Shown piece after piece: positions 1-5,769 of a stretch of 5,769 nucleotides of DNA. Position numbers and translations under genes: made by a program. Under the pieces are notes generated by a model. It had not been told where the DNA came from and did no database searches. It saw nothing but the letters and a program-made list of their open reading frames with translations. Source of the DNA: JAGOBX01 sp017999075 [NCBI: Candidatus Babelota bacterium] (GTDB lineage: Bacteria > JAGOBX01); contig JAGOBX010000258.1 of assembly GCA_017999075.1 (NCBI GenBank), positions 1 to 5,769 of the forward strand, given 5' to 3'. Within the stretch, counting starts at the first letter, position 1. Every line of letters starts with the position of its first letter.

Positions 1-78
1 TTAATATTAAATTTAATTTTAAGTGTTCCGCAATGAATTTGCCAATATAAAAAAATCAAAAAAATAATAAAATTTTTT

Positions 79-84
79 AAGGAG
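79..84 (+). promoter_or_regulatory. Shine-Dalgarno site of the amidohydrolase gene
   Basis: AAGGAG lies 6 nt upstream of the ATG at 91, which is near-consensus sequence at ideal spacing. It fixes the start of the amidohydrolase. The remaining upstream bases (1-78) are A/T-rich, contain stops in all forward frames and hold no recognisable gene end. A TATAAA at 46-51 could be a -10, but no convincing -35 pairs with it. Confidence 0.8.
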
Positions 85-90
85 AAAATT

Positions 91-1578
91 ATGACTGTTA
101 AAAATGATACTTTAATTTTGATACGTTCGAAATTTTTAGTTCCTGTAAGCGACAAACTTGGCAGATCAGCGGTAATTCAAGATGGATATGTGTTGATAAA
201 AAATGAAAAAATTTTCAAATCAGGAAAATATGCGGAATCAATAGGGAAATCCATTATTGAAAAATATGGGAAAAATCTTAAAATAATCGGAACCCCAAAG
301 AAATCAGGATATAAAGTTTCTGACATAAAATGTCTGCACAGAATAATGCTTCCTGGTTTTGTTAAAGCGCACGGTCATGATCACGAATCTCCTATTATAG
401 GTATAGCTAAAGATGTTCCGTTAACTCCATGGCTTGATAAAGCTGTAAATTTATTTACAGGTTTTATGAATGAAAAAAGAAATATGCTGGAAAAGAAATT
501 CGGGAAATCTCCGAATTACATAACTTATATAAAGGCTCGTCTTGATGATATATATTACGGGATAACATCGTCTATGGTACATCATTGCAATCATAATAAA
601 TACCGAGTTGAAGAAATTGTGAATGCAAATATTGATGCCGGAACTAAAATGATTGTAGCAGTAGGAAGCCAGGATCAGCATTATGATGCAAGAATATTAG
701 ATATTCCTGCTGATATAGCTGTAGAACGTCTTGATAAATATTTGAAACTATATGGAAATTCTGAACGTACACAAATTATACCTGGTCCAGATCAGGATTT
801 TTCAAATACTCCGGAGTTATTGAAAAAACTTAAGGCGTGGTCGAAAACTAATAAAACGCTTATACACATACATAGTTCGGAAGAACCCAATACTACAAAA
901 TGGTTTACTAAAAATAATGGAATGACTCCAGTTGAAATGTTTAATTCAATAAAATTTCTTGATGAAAATACAATTCTTGCACATCAGGTTAATTGCACGG
1001 AAAATGATTTGAAAATATTAAAGAAGACAGGGGCGAAAGTTGTTCATAACCCTTTAGCGAATACAATATTAGGTTCAGGAATGCCGCCGATTATTAAAAT
1101 GCTAAAAATGGGAATTCCTGTAGTGATTTCAACTGACGGCTCAGGCAGCGCTGATAATCAGTCTATTATATCTGCTGCTAAATTGGCATCACAGTATCAA
1201 AAAGCATTAAATCAGGATGCGACTTTGCTTCCTGCTCAAAAAATCCTGGAAATGATTACTATAGATCCTGCCAATTTTTTGAGAATGAACACTGGCTCTA
1301 TTGAAATTGGAAAAGATGCTGATGTTATTTTGCTTGATCTTGATAGACCTAATATGACTCCTACACGCAAAGATAATGTTATTGATAATATTATTTGGGC
1401 AGCTGACGGAAGTGAAATAAGCGATGTTATAGCTAATGGAAAAGTATTGAAAGAAAATTATAAATTTATAACTTTAAATGCTGATAAGATAAAAAAAGAA
1501 ACTTTAGAATTGTCTGAACTTATGATTGAATATAGAAAAACAGCTAAAGAAATAAAAGGAACCGGAGCTCATAAATAA
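91..1578 (+). CDS. amidohydrolase family protein (COG0402-like, chlorohydrolase/aminohydrolase type)
   Basis: This is a cytosolic metal-dependent hydrolase of the amidohydrolase superfamily. The family mostly deaminates or dechlorinates ring compounds (guanine, S-adenosylhomocysteine, methylthioadenosine, triazines); the substrate here cannot be assigned. The 495 residues show the whole active-site set in order: PGFVKAHGHDHE with the HxH metal pair H94/H96; HIHSSEE with the metal ligand H261 and the catalytic glutamate E264; LAHQ with H298; HNPLANTILGSGMPP (319-333), matching the usual HxPxSNxxLxSG block; and STDGSGSADN with the metal aspartate D349. The C-terminal GSIEIGKDADVILLDLDRP (402-420) is the typical return to the small beta-sandwich domain. 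The protein is some 40-60 residues longer than common relatives, mainly through extra sequence around 43-83 before the HxH and around 119-150. HGHDHE in place of the common HTHxxM suggests a distinct subfamily. The start is set by AAGGAG at 79-84. It appears monocistronic, because the next gene is convergent. Confidence 0.9.
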   Translation: MTVKNDTLILIRSKFLVPVSDKLGRSAVIQDGYVLIKNEKIFKSGKYAESIGKSIIEKYGKNLKIIGTPKKSGYKVSDIKCLHRIMLPGFVKAHGHDHESPIIGIAKDVPLTPWLDKAVNLFTGFMNEKRNMLEKKFGKSPNYITYIKARLDDIYYGITSSMVHHCNHNKYRVEEIVNANIDAGTKMIVAVGSQDQHYDARILDIPADIAVERLDKYLKLYGNSERTQIIPGPDQDFSNTPELLKKLKAWSKTNKTLIHIHSSEEPNTTKWFTKNNGMTPVEMFNSIKFLDENTILAHQVNCTENDLKILKKTGAKVVHNPLANTILGSGMPPIIKMLKMGIPVVISTDGSGSADNQSIISAAKLASQYQKALNQDATLLPAQKILEMITIDPANFLRMNTGSIEIGKDADVILLDLDRPNMTPTRKDNVIDNIIWAADGSEISDVIANGKVLKENYKFITLNADKIKKETLELSELMIEYRKTAKEIKGTGAHK

Positions 1579-1605
1579 AAAAATATTATGAACCCATTTT
1601 TTTTT
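1569..1605 (+). terminator. weak possible terminator between the convergent genes
   Basis: TCATAA (1569-1574) can pair with TTATGA (1586-1591) across an 11-nt A-rich loop. Five bases later comes a run of nine T (1597-1605). This is where an intrinsic terminator for the amidohydrolase transcript would be expected, since only 7 bp separate the two stop codons. The stem is short and mostly A:T, and the T run also encodes lysines at the uup C-terminus on the other strand, so chance is a real alternative. Confidence 0.25.
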
Positions 1606-3508
1606 GTTCGAGAAATGCCCAGCGTTCGTATAATGAATTTATTTTTTCGCTGACATTCTGATAAAACAACTGACGTTCTTTTATTATGTCAACCGGTTGT
1701 TTGTGAAACGCCGGTTGACTCATTTCATTTTCAATATCGCTTTTTAGTTTTTCGTTTTTTAGTATATCGTGTTCTATTGAAGCAAATTCTGCTTTTTCCG
1801 AATATGATAATACTGATTTTTTTTGTTTTTCTGTCGGTTTGGATTCGGCTGCAACATTTTTTTTTGATGGATTTTTATTTGGAGTTAAGGCAAGACTTTC
1901 GATTATATCACAGTTATCAGAATAATTTCCTGCAAGACTTAATATTGTATTATTTTTTGTAAACAATAAAATTGAATCCGCTAATTTATCAATGAAAAAA
2001 CGGTCATGAGAAACAAAAATAATACAGCCGCAAAAAGATTTTAAACTGTCTTCAAGGTTTTGTAAAGTTTCAATATCAAGATCATTGGTTGGTTCGTCAA
2101 ATAGTAAAAAATTAGCTCCTGAAGTCATACTTTTTAACAATACCAGTCTATTTAATTCTCCTCCGCTTAAATATTTAATTTTGTTATTCATTTGTTCTGA
2201 ATTAAAAAGCATTTTTTTTAATATTGAATGAACCCTTATTTGATGATTGTTTAATGTAACATAATCATATCCGTCGCCGATGTATTGAACAAGAGTCAAT
2301 TCGGTATCAAGCGAATCTTTTAATTGTTCGTACATTTGAAATTTTGTGTTTATTCCAGCTTCAATTTTTCCGCTGTCAATTGATTCTTTATTCATTATTA
2401 TTTTTAATAAAGTTGATTTTCCGCATCCATTTGGTCCTATTACGGCAATTTTTTGATTGTCTTTCACCACCAATGAAAAATTTAAAAATAATGTCTTATG
2501 GTTGAATTGTTTTGAAATTGAATCAATCTCCAGAATTTTATTTCCTAAACGAGGAAACCAATTAAAATCAAATTCTGTTTTTAAAATGTTTTTTTCTAAA
2601 TTTCCTGAATCAAGAAGTTCGTAATATCGATCAATCCTTGCTTTTTGTTTAGTGGTTCTTGCTTTAGCTCCACGTTTTATCCATTGTGTTTCATTACGCA
2701 GAATATTAAGCCTGCTTTCTTCAGCCTTTTTAGAAATTTCAAGTTCATGAGCTTTTAATTCAAGGTATGCAGAATAATTTCCTGAAAATTTTTTTATTAA
2801 ACCGTTTTCTATTTCGTAAATATAATCAACTGTATTATCAAGAAAATAACGGTCGTGTGTGATTAACAACATGGTACCGTTATATTTTTGAATCATATCT
2901 TCGATAATTTTTATGGTGCTAATGTCAAGATGATTAGTAGGTTCGTCAAAAAGCAGAATATCAGGATGTTCAATAAAACATTTTGCTATAGCAATTTTTT
3001 TTTTTTGACCTCCGCTAAGATATTTTATTTTTGAATTAATATTGGCAATATCTAATTTTTGAAGAATAGATTGAATACGGTAATAATAATCCCAACCGTT
3101 GAGAAAATCAAGTTTGGAATGCAGTTCAGACTGCAATTTCAAGTCAGGATTTTCAGAATTTATTATTTTTTCATAATTGTAAATGGTTTTTATTATTTCG
3201 GAAAATGCAGCATTAGAATTTTCTTTAGAATAATTGGGGATATTTTCTATTTCCTGCAATATTGTGTGTTCAGGATTGAATTCCGGAAACTGTGGCAGAT
3301 AGGAAATAGAAGAGTCTTTTTGTATATAAATATTCCCTGAATTTATATGAAAAATTCCAACCAATATTTTCAGAAGAGTTGATTTTCCGCATCCGTTTCT
3401 TCCAATCAGCCCGATTTTTTGCCCTTTTTCTATTATTAAATCAGAATCTTTGAAAATATTTTTATTATCGATTGTTGCATTTAATTTAGTACATTGTATT
3501 ATAGACAT
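1586..3508 (-). CDS. uup: ABC-F family ATP-binding protein, Uup type
   Basis: This is a soluble ABC-F protein with two nucleotide-binding domains and no membrane segments. The family acts on the ribosome (E-site binding, relief of stalled or problematic translation) rather than in transport; Uup was first noted for its effect on transposon excision. Domain 1 has Walker A GRNGCGKST (36-44), signature LSGGQ (164-168), Walker B ILLFDEP (184-190) with E189, and H-loop H218. The interdomain linker (about 245-320) carries RGAKARTTKQKARIDRYYEL (279-298), the Uup-like form of the ABC-F linker signature. Domain 2 has Walker A GPNGCGKST (358-366), signature LSGGE (447-451), Walker B FLLFDEP (467-473) with E472, and H501. 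Both sites look catalytically intact. A lysine-rich hinge (about 541-565) leads to a charged C-terminal helical region (566-640) like the Uup DNA/RNA-binding coiled coil. Full length at 640 aa is normal for Uup. No good Shine-Dalgarno precedes the ATG at 3508; the nearest AGG is 16 nt away, but domain 1 begins properly here. The coding strand has long A runs, including A12 inside the first signature region. Confidence 0.93.
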   Translation of the reverse strand: MSIIQCTKLNATIDNKNIFKDSDLIIEKGQKIGLIGRNGCGKSTLLKILVGIFHINSGNIYIQKDSSISYLPQFPEFNPEHTILQEIENIPNYSKENSNAAFSEIIKTIYNYEKIINSENPDLKLQSELHSKLDFLNGWDYYYRIQSILQKLDIANINSKIKYLSGGQKKKIAIAKCFIEHPDILLFDEPTNHLDISTIKIIEDMIQKYNGTMLLITHDRYFLDNTVDYIYEIENGLIKKFSGNYSAYLELKAHELEISKKAEESRLNILRNETQWIKRGAKARTTKQKARIDRYYELLDSGNLEKNILKTEFDFNWFPRLGNKILEIDSISKQFNHKTLFLNFSLVVKDNQKIAVIGPNGCGKSTLLKIIMNKESIDSGKIEAGINTKFQMYEQLKDSLDTELTLVQYIGDGYDYVTLNNHQIRVHSILKKMLFNSEQMNNKIKYLSGGELNRLVLLKSMTSGANFLLFDEPTNDLDIETLQNLEDSLKSFCGCIIFVSHDRFFIDKLADSILLFTKNNTILSLAGNYSDNCDIIESLALTPNKNPSKKNVAAESKPTEKQKKSVLSYSEKAEFASIEHDILKNEKLKSDIENEMSQPAFHKQPVDIIKERQLFYQNVSEKINSLYERWAFLEQKKMGS

Positions 3509-3558
3509 AAATTTTATATTTTAACCTGAATTTTCATAAATTTATAAAATAATTTAAA

Positions 3559-3592
3559 AAACTAAAATTGAATTTTTAAACTAAAGTCGAAT
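3559..3592. repeat. two imperfect 15-bp direct repeats
   Basis: AAACTAAAATTGAAT (3559-3573) and AAACTAAAGTCGAAT (3578-3592) match at 13 of 15 positions with a 19-bp period. A shorter related sequence, CTAAGTCAAAT, sits at 3645-3655 over the leftward -35 candidate. The pair would lie in the uup leader if the leftward promoter is right. They may be binding sites or simply AT-rich drift. Confidence 0.4.
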
Positions 3593-3625
3593 CAGTAATT
3601 TTTAAAATTTTATCCAATAATTTAT

Positions 3626-3653
3626 AGTATATAATCTATTTATTCTAAGTCAA
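3626..3653 (-). promoter_or_regulatory. candidate sigma70-type promoter for uup (leftward)
   Basis: Read on the minus strand, TTGACT (3653-3648) is followed after 16 bp by TATACT (3631-3626). Each hexamer differs from consensus at one position. An alternative -10, TACTAT (3629-3624), gives an 18-bp spacer. Transcription would begin near 3620, giving a leader of about 110 nt before the uup ATG. It is the only G/C-containing, near-consensus -35 in the gap facing uup. Chance matches are common in AT-rich DNA, so it is only moderately supported. Confidence 0.42.
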
Positions 3654-3673
3654 ATTTATTTTTTAATTGTAAA

Positions 3674-3702
3674 TTGAATTTTTATTGAATATAAGGTAAA
3701 AT
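3674..3702 (+). promoter_or_regulatory. candidate promoter for the rmlBD operon (rightward)
   Basis: TTGAAT (3674-3679) and TAAAAT (3697-3702) are separated by exactly 17 bp. The expected start near 3709 would give a leader of about 40 nt ending in the rmlB ribosome site. The -10 and part of the spacer fall within the inverted repeat at 3683-3713. An overlapping alternative, TTGTAA (3667-3672) and TATAAG (3690-3695), also has 17-bp spacing. The AT-richness makes accidental matches likely. Confidence 0.35.
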
Positions 3703-3713
3703 TATATTCAATA
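3683..3713. repeat. perfect 12-bp inverted repeat over the rmlB promoter (possible operator)
   Basis: TATTGAATATAA (3683-3694) and TTATATTCAATA (3702-3713) are exact reverse complements around the 7-nt centre GGTAAAA. The dyad covers the spacer, the -10 and the likely start of the rightward promoter. That is the position of a repressor operator. Each arm has a single G:C pair, so an RNA hairpin would be weak, and no uninterrupted T run follows directly as in a terminator. I do not recognise it as the box of a known regulator. Confidence 0.55.
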
Positions 3714-3733
3714 TTTATAATTTTTATTTAATT

Positions 3734-3739
3734 GGCAGG
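3734..3739 (+). promoter_or_regulatory. ribosome binding site deciding the rmlB start
   Basis: GGCAGG is the only purine-rich, G-containing stretch before rmlB. It is 8 nt from the ATG at 3748 but only 2 nt from the ATG at 3742. The spacing therefore favours 3748 as the true start. Confidence 0.5.
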
Positions 3740-3747
3740 TTATGTAT

Positions 3748-4764
3748 ATGAAAAATATTTTAGTTACAGGAGGAGCCGGTTTTATCGGTTCTAATTTTAT
3801 TCGGATATTATTGTCGGAACGTGATGATGTGAAGGTCATAAATTTTGATAAATTGACTTATGCTGGAAATCCGGAAAATTTGAAGGATGTAGAAAATGAT
3901 TCAAGATATAAATTTGTTCTCGGAGATATTTGTGATTATGTTAAAGTTCAAGAAACTATCGGAAGATACAAAATCGATACAATAGTAAATTTTGCCGCTG
4001 AAAGTCATGTTGATAGATCAATTATGGGAGCAGTTGACTTTATAAAAACAGATGTAGAAGGAGTATATGTGCTTCTTGAATGCGTCAGGAATACCGGAAT
4101 AGAAAAATTTATACAGATAAGCACGGACGAAGTTTATGGGAGCGTTGAAAAAGGATATTCAAAAGAAACTGATACTTTGATGCCGAGAAATCCTTATTCT
4201 GCAAGCAAAGCAGGCGGGGACAGGCTTGCGTATTCGTTTTATGCAACATATGGAATGCCAGTAATAATAACTCGCGCTTCAAATAATTACGGACCTTATC
4301 AATATCCGGAAAAATTAATTCCGTTGTTTGTTACAAATGCTATGGAAAATAAGAATGTGCCTTTGTATGGAGATGGGTTAAATATTCGAGACTGGCTGTA
4401 TGTTGAAGATCATTGCCGCGCTATTTTGTTTTTGCTTGATAAAGGGAAAAACGGAGAAATATATAATATCGGCGGAGGAAACCTTCACACTAATATTGAA
4501 ATAACTAAACTTATTTTAAAACTTGCCGGAAAAACTGAATCTCTCATATCTCCTGTAAAAGACCGTTTGGGACATGATAGAAGATATGCACTGGACTCCT
4601 CAAAACTTGAAATGATAGGATGGAAGCCGCTTATGTCTTTTGAAGAAGGAATTGAAAAAACTGTTAAGTGGTACATTGATAATAAGGAATGGTGGATGAA
4701 ACTTAAAAATAAGGATTTTGACAATTATTATAAAAAGCAATATATCGAAAGGGAGAAAAAATAA
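3748..4764 (+). CDS. rmlB: dTDP-glucose 4,6-dehydratase
   Basis: This NAD-dependent short-chain dehydrogenase/reductase (extended SDR) converts dTDP-D-glucose to dTDP-4-keto-6-deoxy-D-glucose in the cytosol, the second step of dTDP-L-rhamnose synthesis and the branch point to other dTDP-6-deoxysugars. From the ATG at 3748 it has 338 residues, the normal RmlB length. It shows the Rossmann motif GGAGFIG (8-14), the RmlB-type INFDKLTYAGN segment (31-41), NFAAESHVDRS (81-91), the active-site triad STDE (T126, D127, E128), YSASK (Y150, K154), RASNNYGPYQYPEKLIP (176-192), the dTDP-binding block around GDGLNIRDWLYVEDH (208-222), YNIGGGN and DRLGHDRRYALD (272-283). All catalytic residues are present. 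An ATG two codons earlier (3742) is also in frame, but the ribosome site spacing favours 3748. It is the first gene of a (+) operon; rmlD starts 1 bp after its stop codon. It is also called rfbB. Confidence 0.95.
   Translation: MKNILVTGGAGFIGSNFIRILLSERDDVKVINFDKLTYAGNPENLKDVENDSRYKFVLGDICDYVKVQETIGRYKIDTIVNFAAESHVDRSIMGAVDFIKTDVEGVYVLLECVRNTGIEKFIQISTDEVYGSVEKGYSKETDTLMPRNPYSASKAGGDRLAYSFYATYGMPVIITRASNNYGPYQYPEKLIPLFVTNAMENKNVPLYGDGLNIRDWLYVEDHCRAILFLLDKGKNGEIYNIGGGNLHTNIEITKLILKLAGKTESLISPVKDRLGHDRRYALDSSKLEMIGWKPLMSFEEGIEKTVKWYIDNKEWWMKLKNKDFDNYYKKQYIEREKK
4751..4755 (+). promoter_or_regulatory. Shine-Dalgarno site of rmlD
   Basis: GGGAG, inside the last codons of rmlB, lies 10 nt upstream of the ATG at 4766. 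It supports that start over an in-frame ATG 16 codons earlier at 4718, which would add a lysine-rich tail ahead of the Rossmann strand. Confidence 0.6.
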
Positions 4765-4765
4765 C

Positions 4766-5641
4766 ATGAATATACTGGTAACAGGAGCAAATGGCATGCT
4801 CGGTTCTTCTTTAAAAGAAGAATCCCATAATTATAAGAATTTTAAAGTTTATTTTACAGATGTAAAAAAAATTGATATAACTGATAAAGATCAAGTTTCC
4901 AGATTTATCGAGGATTATCAGATTAAAGCTATAATAAACTGTGCTGCTTATACCAATGTGGATGCCTGTGAAAAAAATTCTGATTTGGCTAAACAGATAA
5001 ATGCTGAAGGTCCTGGGGTTTTAGCTGAAGTATGCAGAAAATATTTTATTAAACTTTGTCATATTAGTACCGATTATGTTTACAGTTCTTCAATTCTTGA
5101 ACCTCTTGATGAAACAGCTCAATTAAAACCGTTAAGTGTTTACGGTAAAACAAAACTTCTTGGAGAAAATAAGATTTGCGATAAAATGGACAGATATTTT
5201 ATTTTGCGTGCGGCATGGATGTTCGGCTGTTACGGAGAAAACTTTTTCAAATGGGTTTATAATACTGTCAAAAATAAAAATCAAATTAAACTCATTATTG
5301 ATCACTATGGAAATCCTACTTATTCTAATACGCTTGCAAATATAATATTTCACATAATAAAAACAGATAAATTCGGAATTTATAATGCATCCAATAACGG
5401 ATACACCAACTGGTATAATTTCGGAAAACATATTATTGATTCTGCAGACTTGGAAGCTAATATAAAGAAAATTACAGGAGCAGAATTGAAACTTCCGGCG
5501 AAACGTCCGCAGTTTTCTGTTATGAATATAAATAAACTTATTTCTACATTTCATATTAATATTGAATTGTGGCAGGATGCGGTTGTAGAATGTTTAAAGC
5601 GTTATAGAAAGATGTATGAACAGCGCCATCAAAGTAATTAA
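4766..5641 (+). CDS. rmlD: dTDP-4-dehydrorhamnose reductase (RmlD family)
   Basis: This NAD(P)H-dependent SDR reduces the 4-keto group in the last step of dTDP-L-rhamnose synthesis. The 291 residues match the usual RmlD length. Visible motifs are MNILVTGANGMLG with the GxxGxxG nucleotide fold (G7, G10, G13), DITD (37-40), INCAAYTNVDACE (57-69), the conserved HISTDYVY (99-106), SVYGKTKLLGE with the catalytic Y126 and K130, LRAAWMFG (147-154), DHYGNPTYSNTLA (179-191), GIYNASN (204-210) and the C-terminal RPQFSVMNINKL (247-258), a variant of the RPxxSxL block that closes the RmlD sugar pocket. The start at 4766 is chosen from the ribosome site and from the family N-terminus beginning directly at MNILVTG. 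It sits 1 bp after rmlB, so the two are surely co-transcribed and probably translationally coupled. A related reductase making another dTDP-6-deoxyhexose is possible because no rmlC is seen here. It is also called rfbD. Confidence 0.9.
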   Translation: MNILVTGANGMLGSSLKEESHNYKNFKVYFTDVKKIDITDKDQVSRFIEDYQIKAIINCAAYTNVDACEKNSDLAKQINAEGPGVLAEVCRKYFIKLCHISTDYVYSSSILEPLDETAQLKPLSVYGKTKLLGENKICDKMDRYFILRAAWMFGCYGENFFKWVYNTVKNKNQIKLIIDHYGNPTYSNTLANIIFHIIKTDKFGIYNASNNGYTNWYNFGKHIIDSADLEANIKKITGAELKLPAKRPQFSVMNINKLISTFHINIELWQDAVVECLKRYRKMYEQRHQSN

Positions 5642-5769
5642 AGATAAAAACGGAACAAAAGATATTCTTTTAATAAATAACACGGCTATTTATAGTTCCT
5701 ATAACATTGAAAAATTTATAGAACGCCAGCTTTCCGCTATATTAAATTCCAATGTAAAAACAATAATAA
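5616..5769 (+). CDS. 5'-partial-window gene, possible Maf/DUF115-like protein (N-terminus only)
   Basis: An open frame begins at ATG 5616, overlaps the last 26 bp of rmlD in a different frame and runs off the window. Fifty-one residues are visible, starting MNSAIKVIKDKNG. The only in-frame stop nearby upstream is TAA at 5595-5597, and no other standard start lies between it and 5616. The ribosome site is weak (GAAAGA, 5607-5612), so translation is probably coupled to rmlD termination. The segment KDKNGTKDILLINNTAIYSSYN followed by a charged helix and NVKTII loosely recalls the N-terminus of DUF115/Maf motility-accessory factors (nGxxxL...LHSkYdPxxEAxR, then a strand leading to GlGlGY). In some bacteria these transfer sugars to flagellin, which would suit a sugar-nucleotide operon. 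This is pattern memory over a short stretch, so the family is tentative; the existence of the gene is better supported than its function. Confidence 0.6.
   Translation, partial: MNSAIKVIKDKNGTKDILLINNTAIYSSYNIEKFIERQLSAILNSNVKTII

Larger units (their letters stand above)
3509..3747. other. divergent AT-rich intergenic regulatory region
   Basis: This is the 239-bp gap between the divergently transcribed uup and rmlB. It is extremely A/T-rich and has no credible ORF. It holds the leftward promoter candidate (3626-3653), the rightward promoter candidate (3674-3702), a perfect inverted repeat (3683-3713) and a pair of imperfect direct repeats (3559-3592). A 14-bp exact repeat AAATTGAATTTTTA occurs at 3565-3578 and 3671-3684. 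No riboswitch or small-RNA fold was recognised. Confidence 0.8.

Noticed and set aside
39-73. TTGCCA (39-44) with TAAAAT (68-73) as a promoter for the amidohydrolase
   Set aside because: The spacer is 23 bp, too long for a sigma70 promoter, and the nearer AT hexamers are poor; not enough to annotate.
451-681. 76-codon ORF on the minus strand inside the amidohydrolase gene
   Set aside because: It lies wholly antisense to a strongly supported gene, has no ribosome site and encodes a cysteine/isoleucine-rich shadow sequence.
1579-1596. Possible frameshifted extension or overlap between the convergent amidohydrolase and uup ends
   Set aside because: Both genes end at normal positions for their families, and the 7-bp gap simply reflects compact convergent packing.
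3059-3340. 93-codon plus-strand ORF inside uup, F/I/Y-rich like a membrane protein
   Set aside because: It is a reverse-frame shadow of the Uup domain 1 insert; aromatic and isoleucine codons are simply AT-rich triplets.
4718-4765. Upstream in-frame ATG extending rmlD by 16 codons
   Set aside because: The extension lies within rmlB, lacks its own ribosome site and puts a basic tail before the family's normal N-terminus, whereas GGGAG precedes the ATG at 4766.
4485-4797. Two minus-strand ORFs over the end of rmlB with hydrophobic translations
   Set aside because: They overlap each other and the conserved C-terminus of RmlB; no start signal and no family resemblance.
5132-5554. 140-codon minus-strand ORF within rmlD
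   Set aside because: It is antisense to rmlD, whose family motifs span the whole stretch. The composition (F/I/C/N/R-rich) is what the reverse strand of AT-rich coding DNA gives.

Overview
This is an AT-rich bacterial window with the standard genetic code. It holds four complete protein genes and the first 51 codons of a fifth. No RNA genes, insertion sequences, CRISPR arrays or phage genes were seen. The low GC, the A/T-only wobble bias and the long homopolymer A/T tracts inside coding DNA suggest a host-associated or otherwise AT-biased bacterium. I cannot name the phylum from the sequence alone. If the last partial gene really is a Maf/DUF115-type protein, a flagellated or surface-glycosylating lineage would fit, but that is inference.

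Layout: (1) 91-1578 (+) is a COG0402-type amidohydrolase (chlorohydrolase/aminohydrolase superfamily) with all metal and catalytic residues present and a good Shine-Dalgarno site. (2) 1586-3508 (-) is a complete ABC-F ATPase of the Uup type, convergent with gene 1 and only 7 bp from it. (3) 3509-3747 is a 239-bp, very AT-rich divergent intergenic region. It carries a good leftward promoter candidate for uup, a rightward promoter candidate for the sugar operon, a perfect 12-bp inverted repeat lying over the rightward -10, and a pair of 15-bp direct repeats. (4) 3748-4764 (+) is rmlB (dTDP-glucose 4,6-dehydratase), followed after 1 bp by (5) 4766-5641 (+), an rmlD-type dTDP-4-dehydrorhamnose reductase. 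(6) From 5616 (+) an ORF overlaps the rmlD end by 26 bp and runs off the window. Its N-terminus loosely resembles the start of DUF115/Maf motility-accessory proteins.

Working together: rmlB, rmlD and the trailing gene form a tightly packed operon, most likely supplying a dTDP-6-deoxyhexose (dTDP-L-rhamnose by default) and using it on a surface glycan or glycoprotein. The nucleotidyltransferase (rmlA) and 3,5-epimerase (rmlC) are not in the window, so the pathway must be completed elsewhere or the product is a different 6-deoxysugar. The amidohydrolase and Uup genes show no functional link to the sugar operon. No clearly new multi-gene system is visible. The most interesting signals are the palindrome over the rmlB promoter, the 12-nt A tract inside the first ABC signature of uup, and the unidentified overlapping gene at the right edge.
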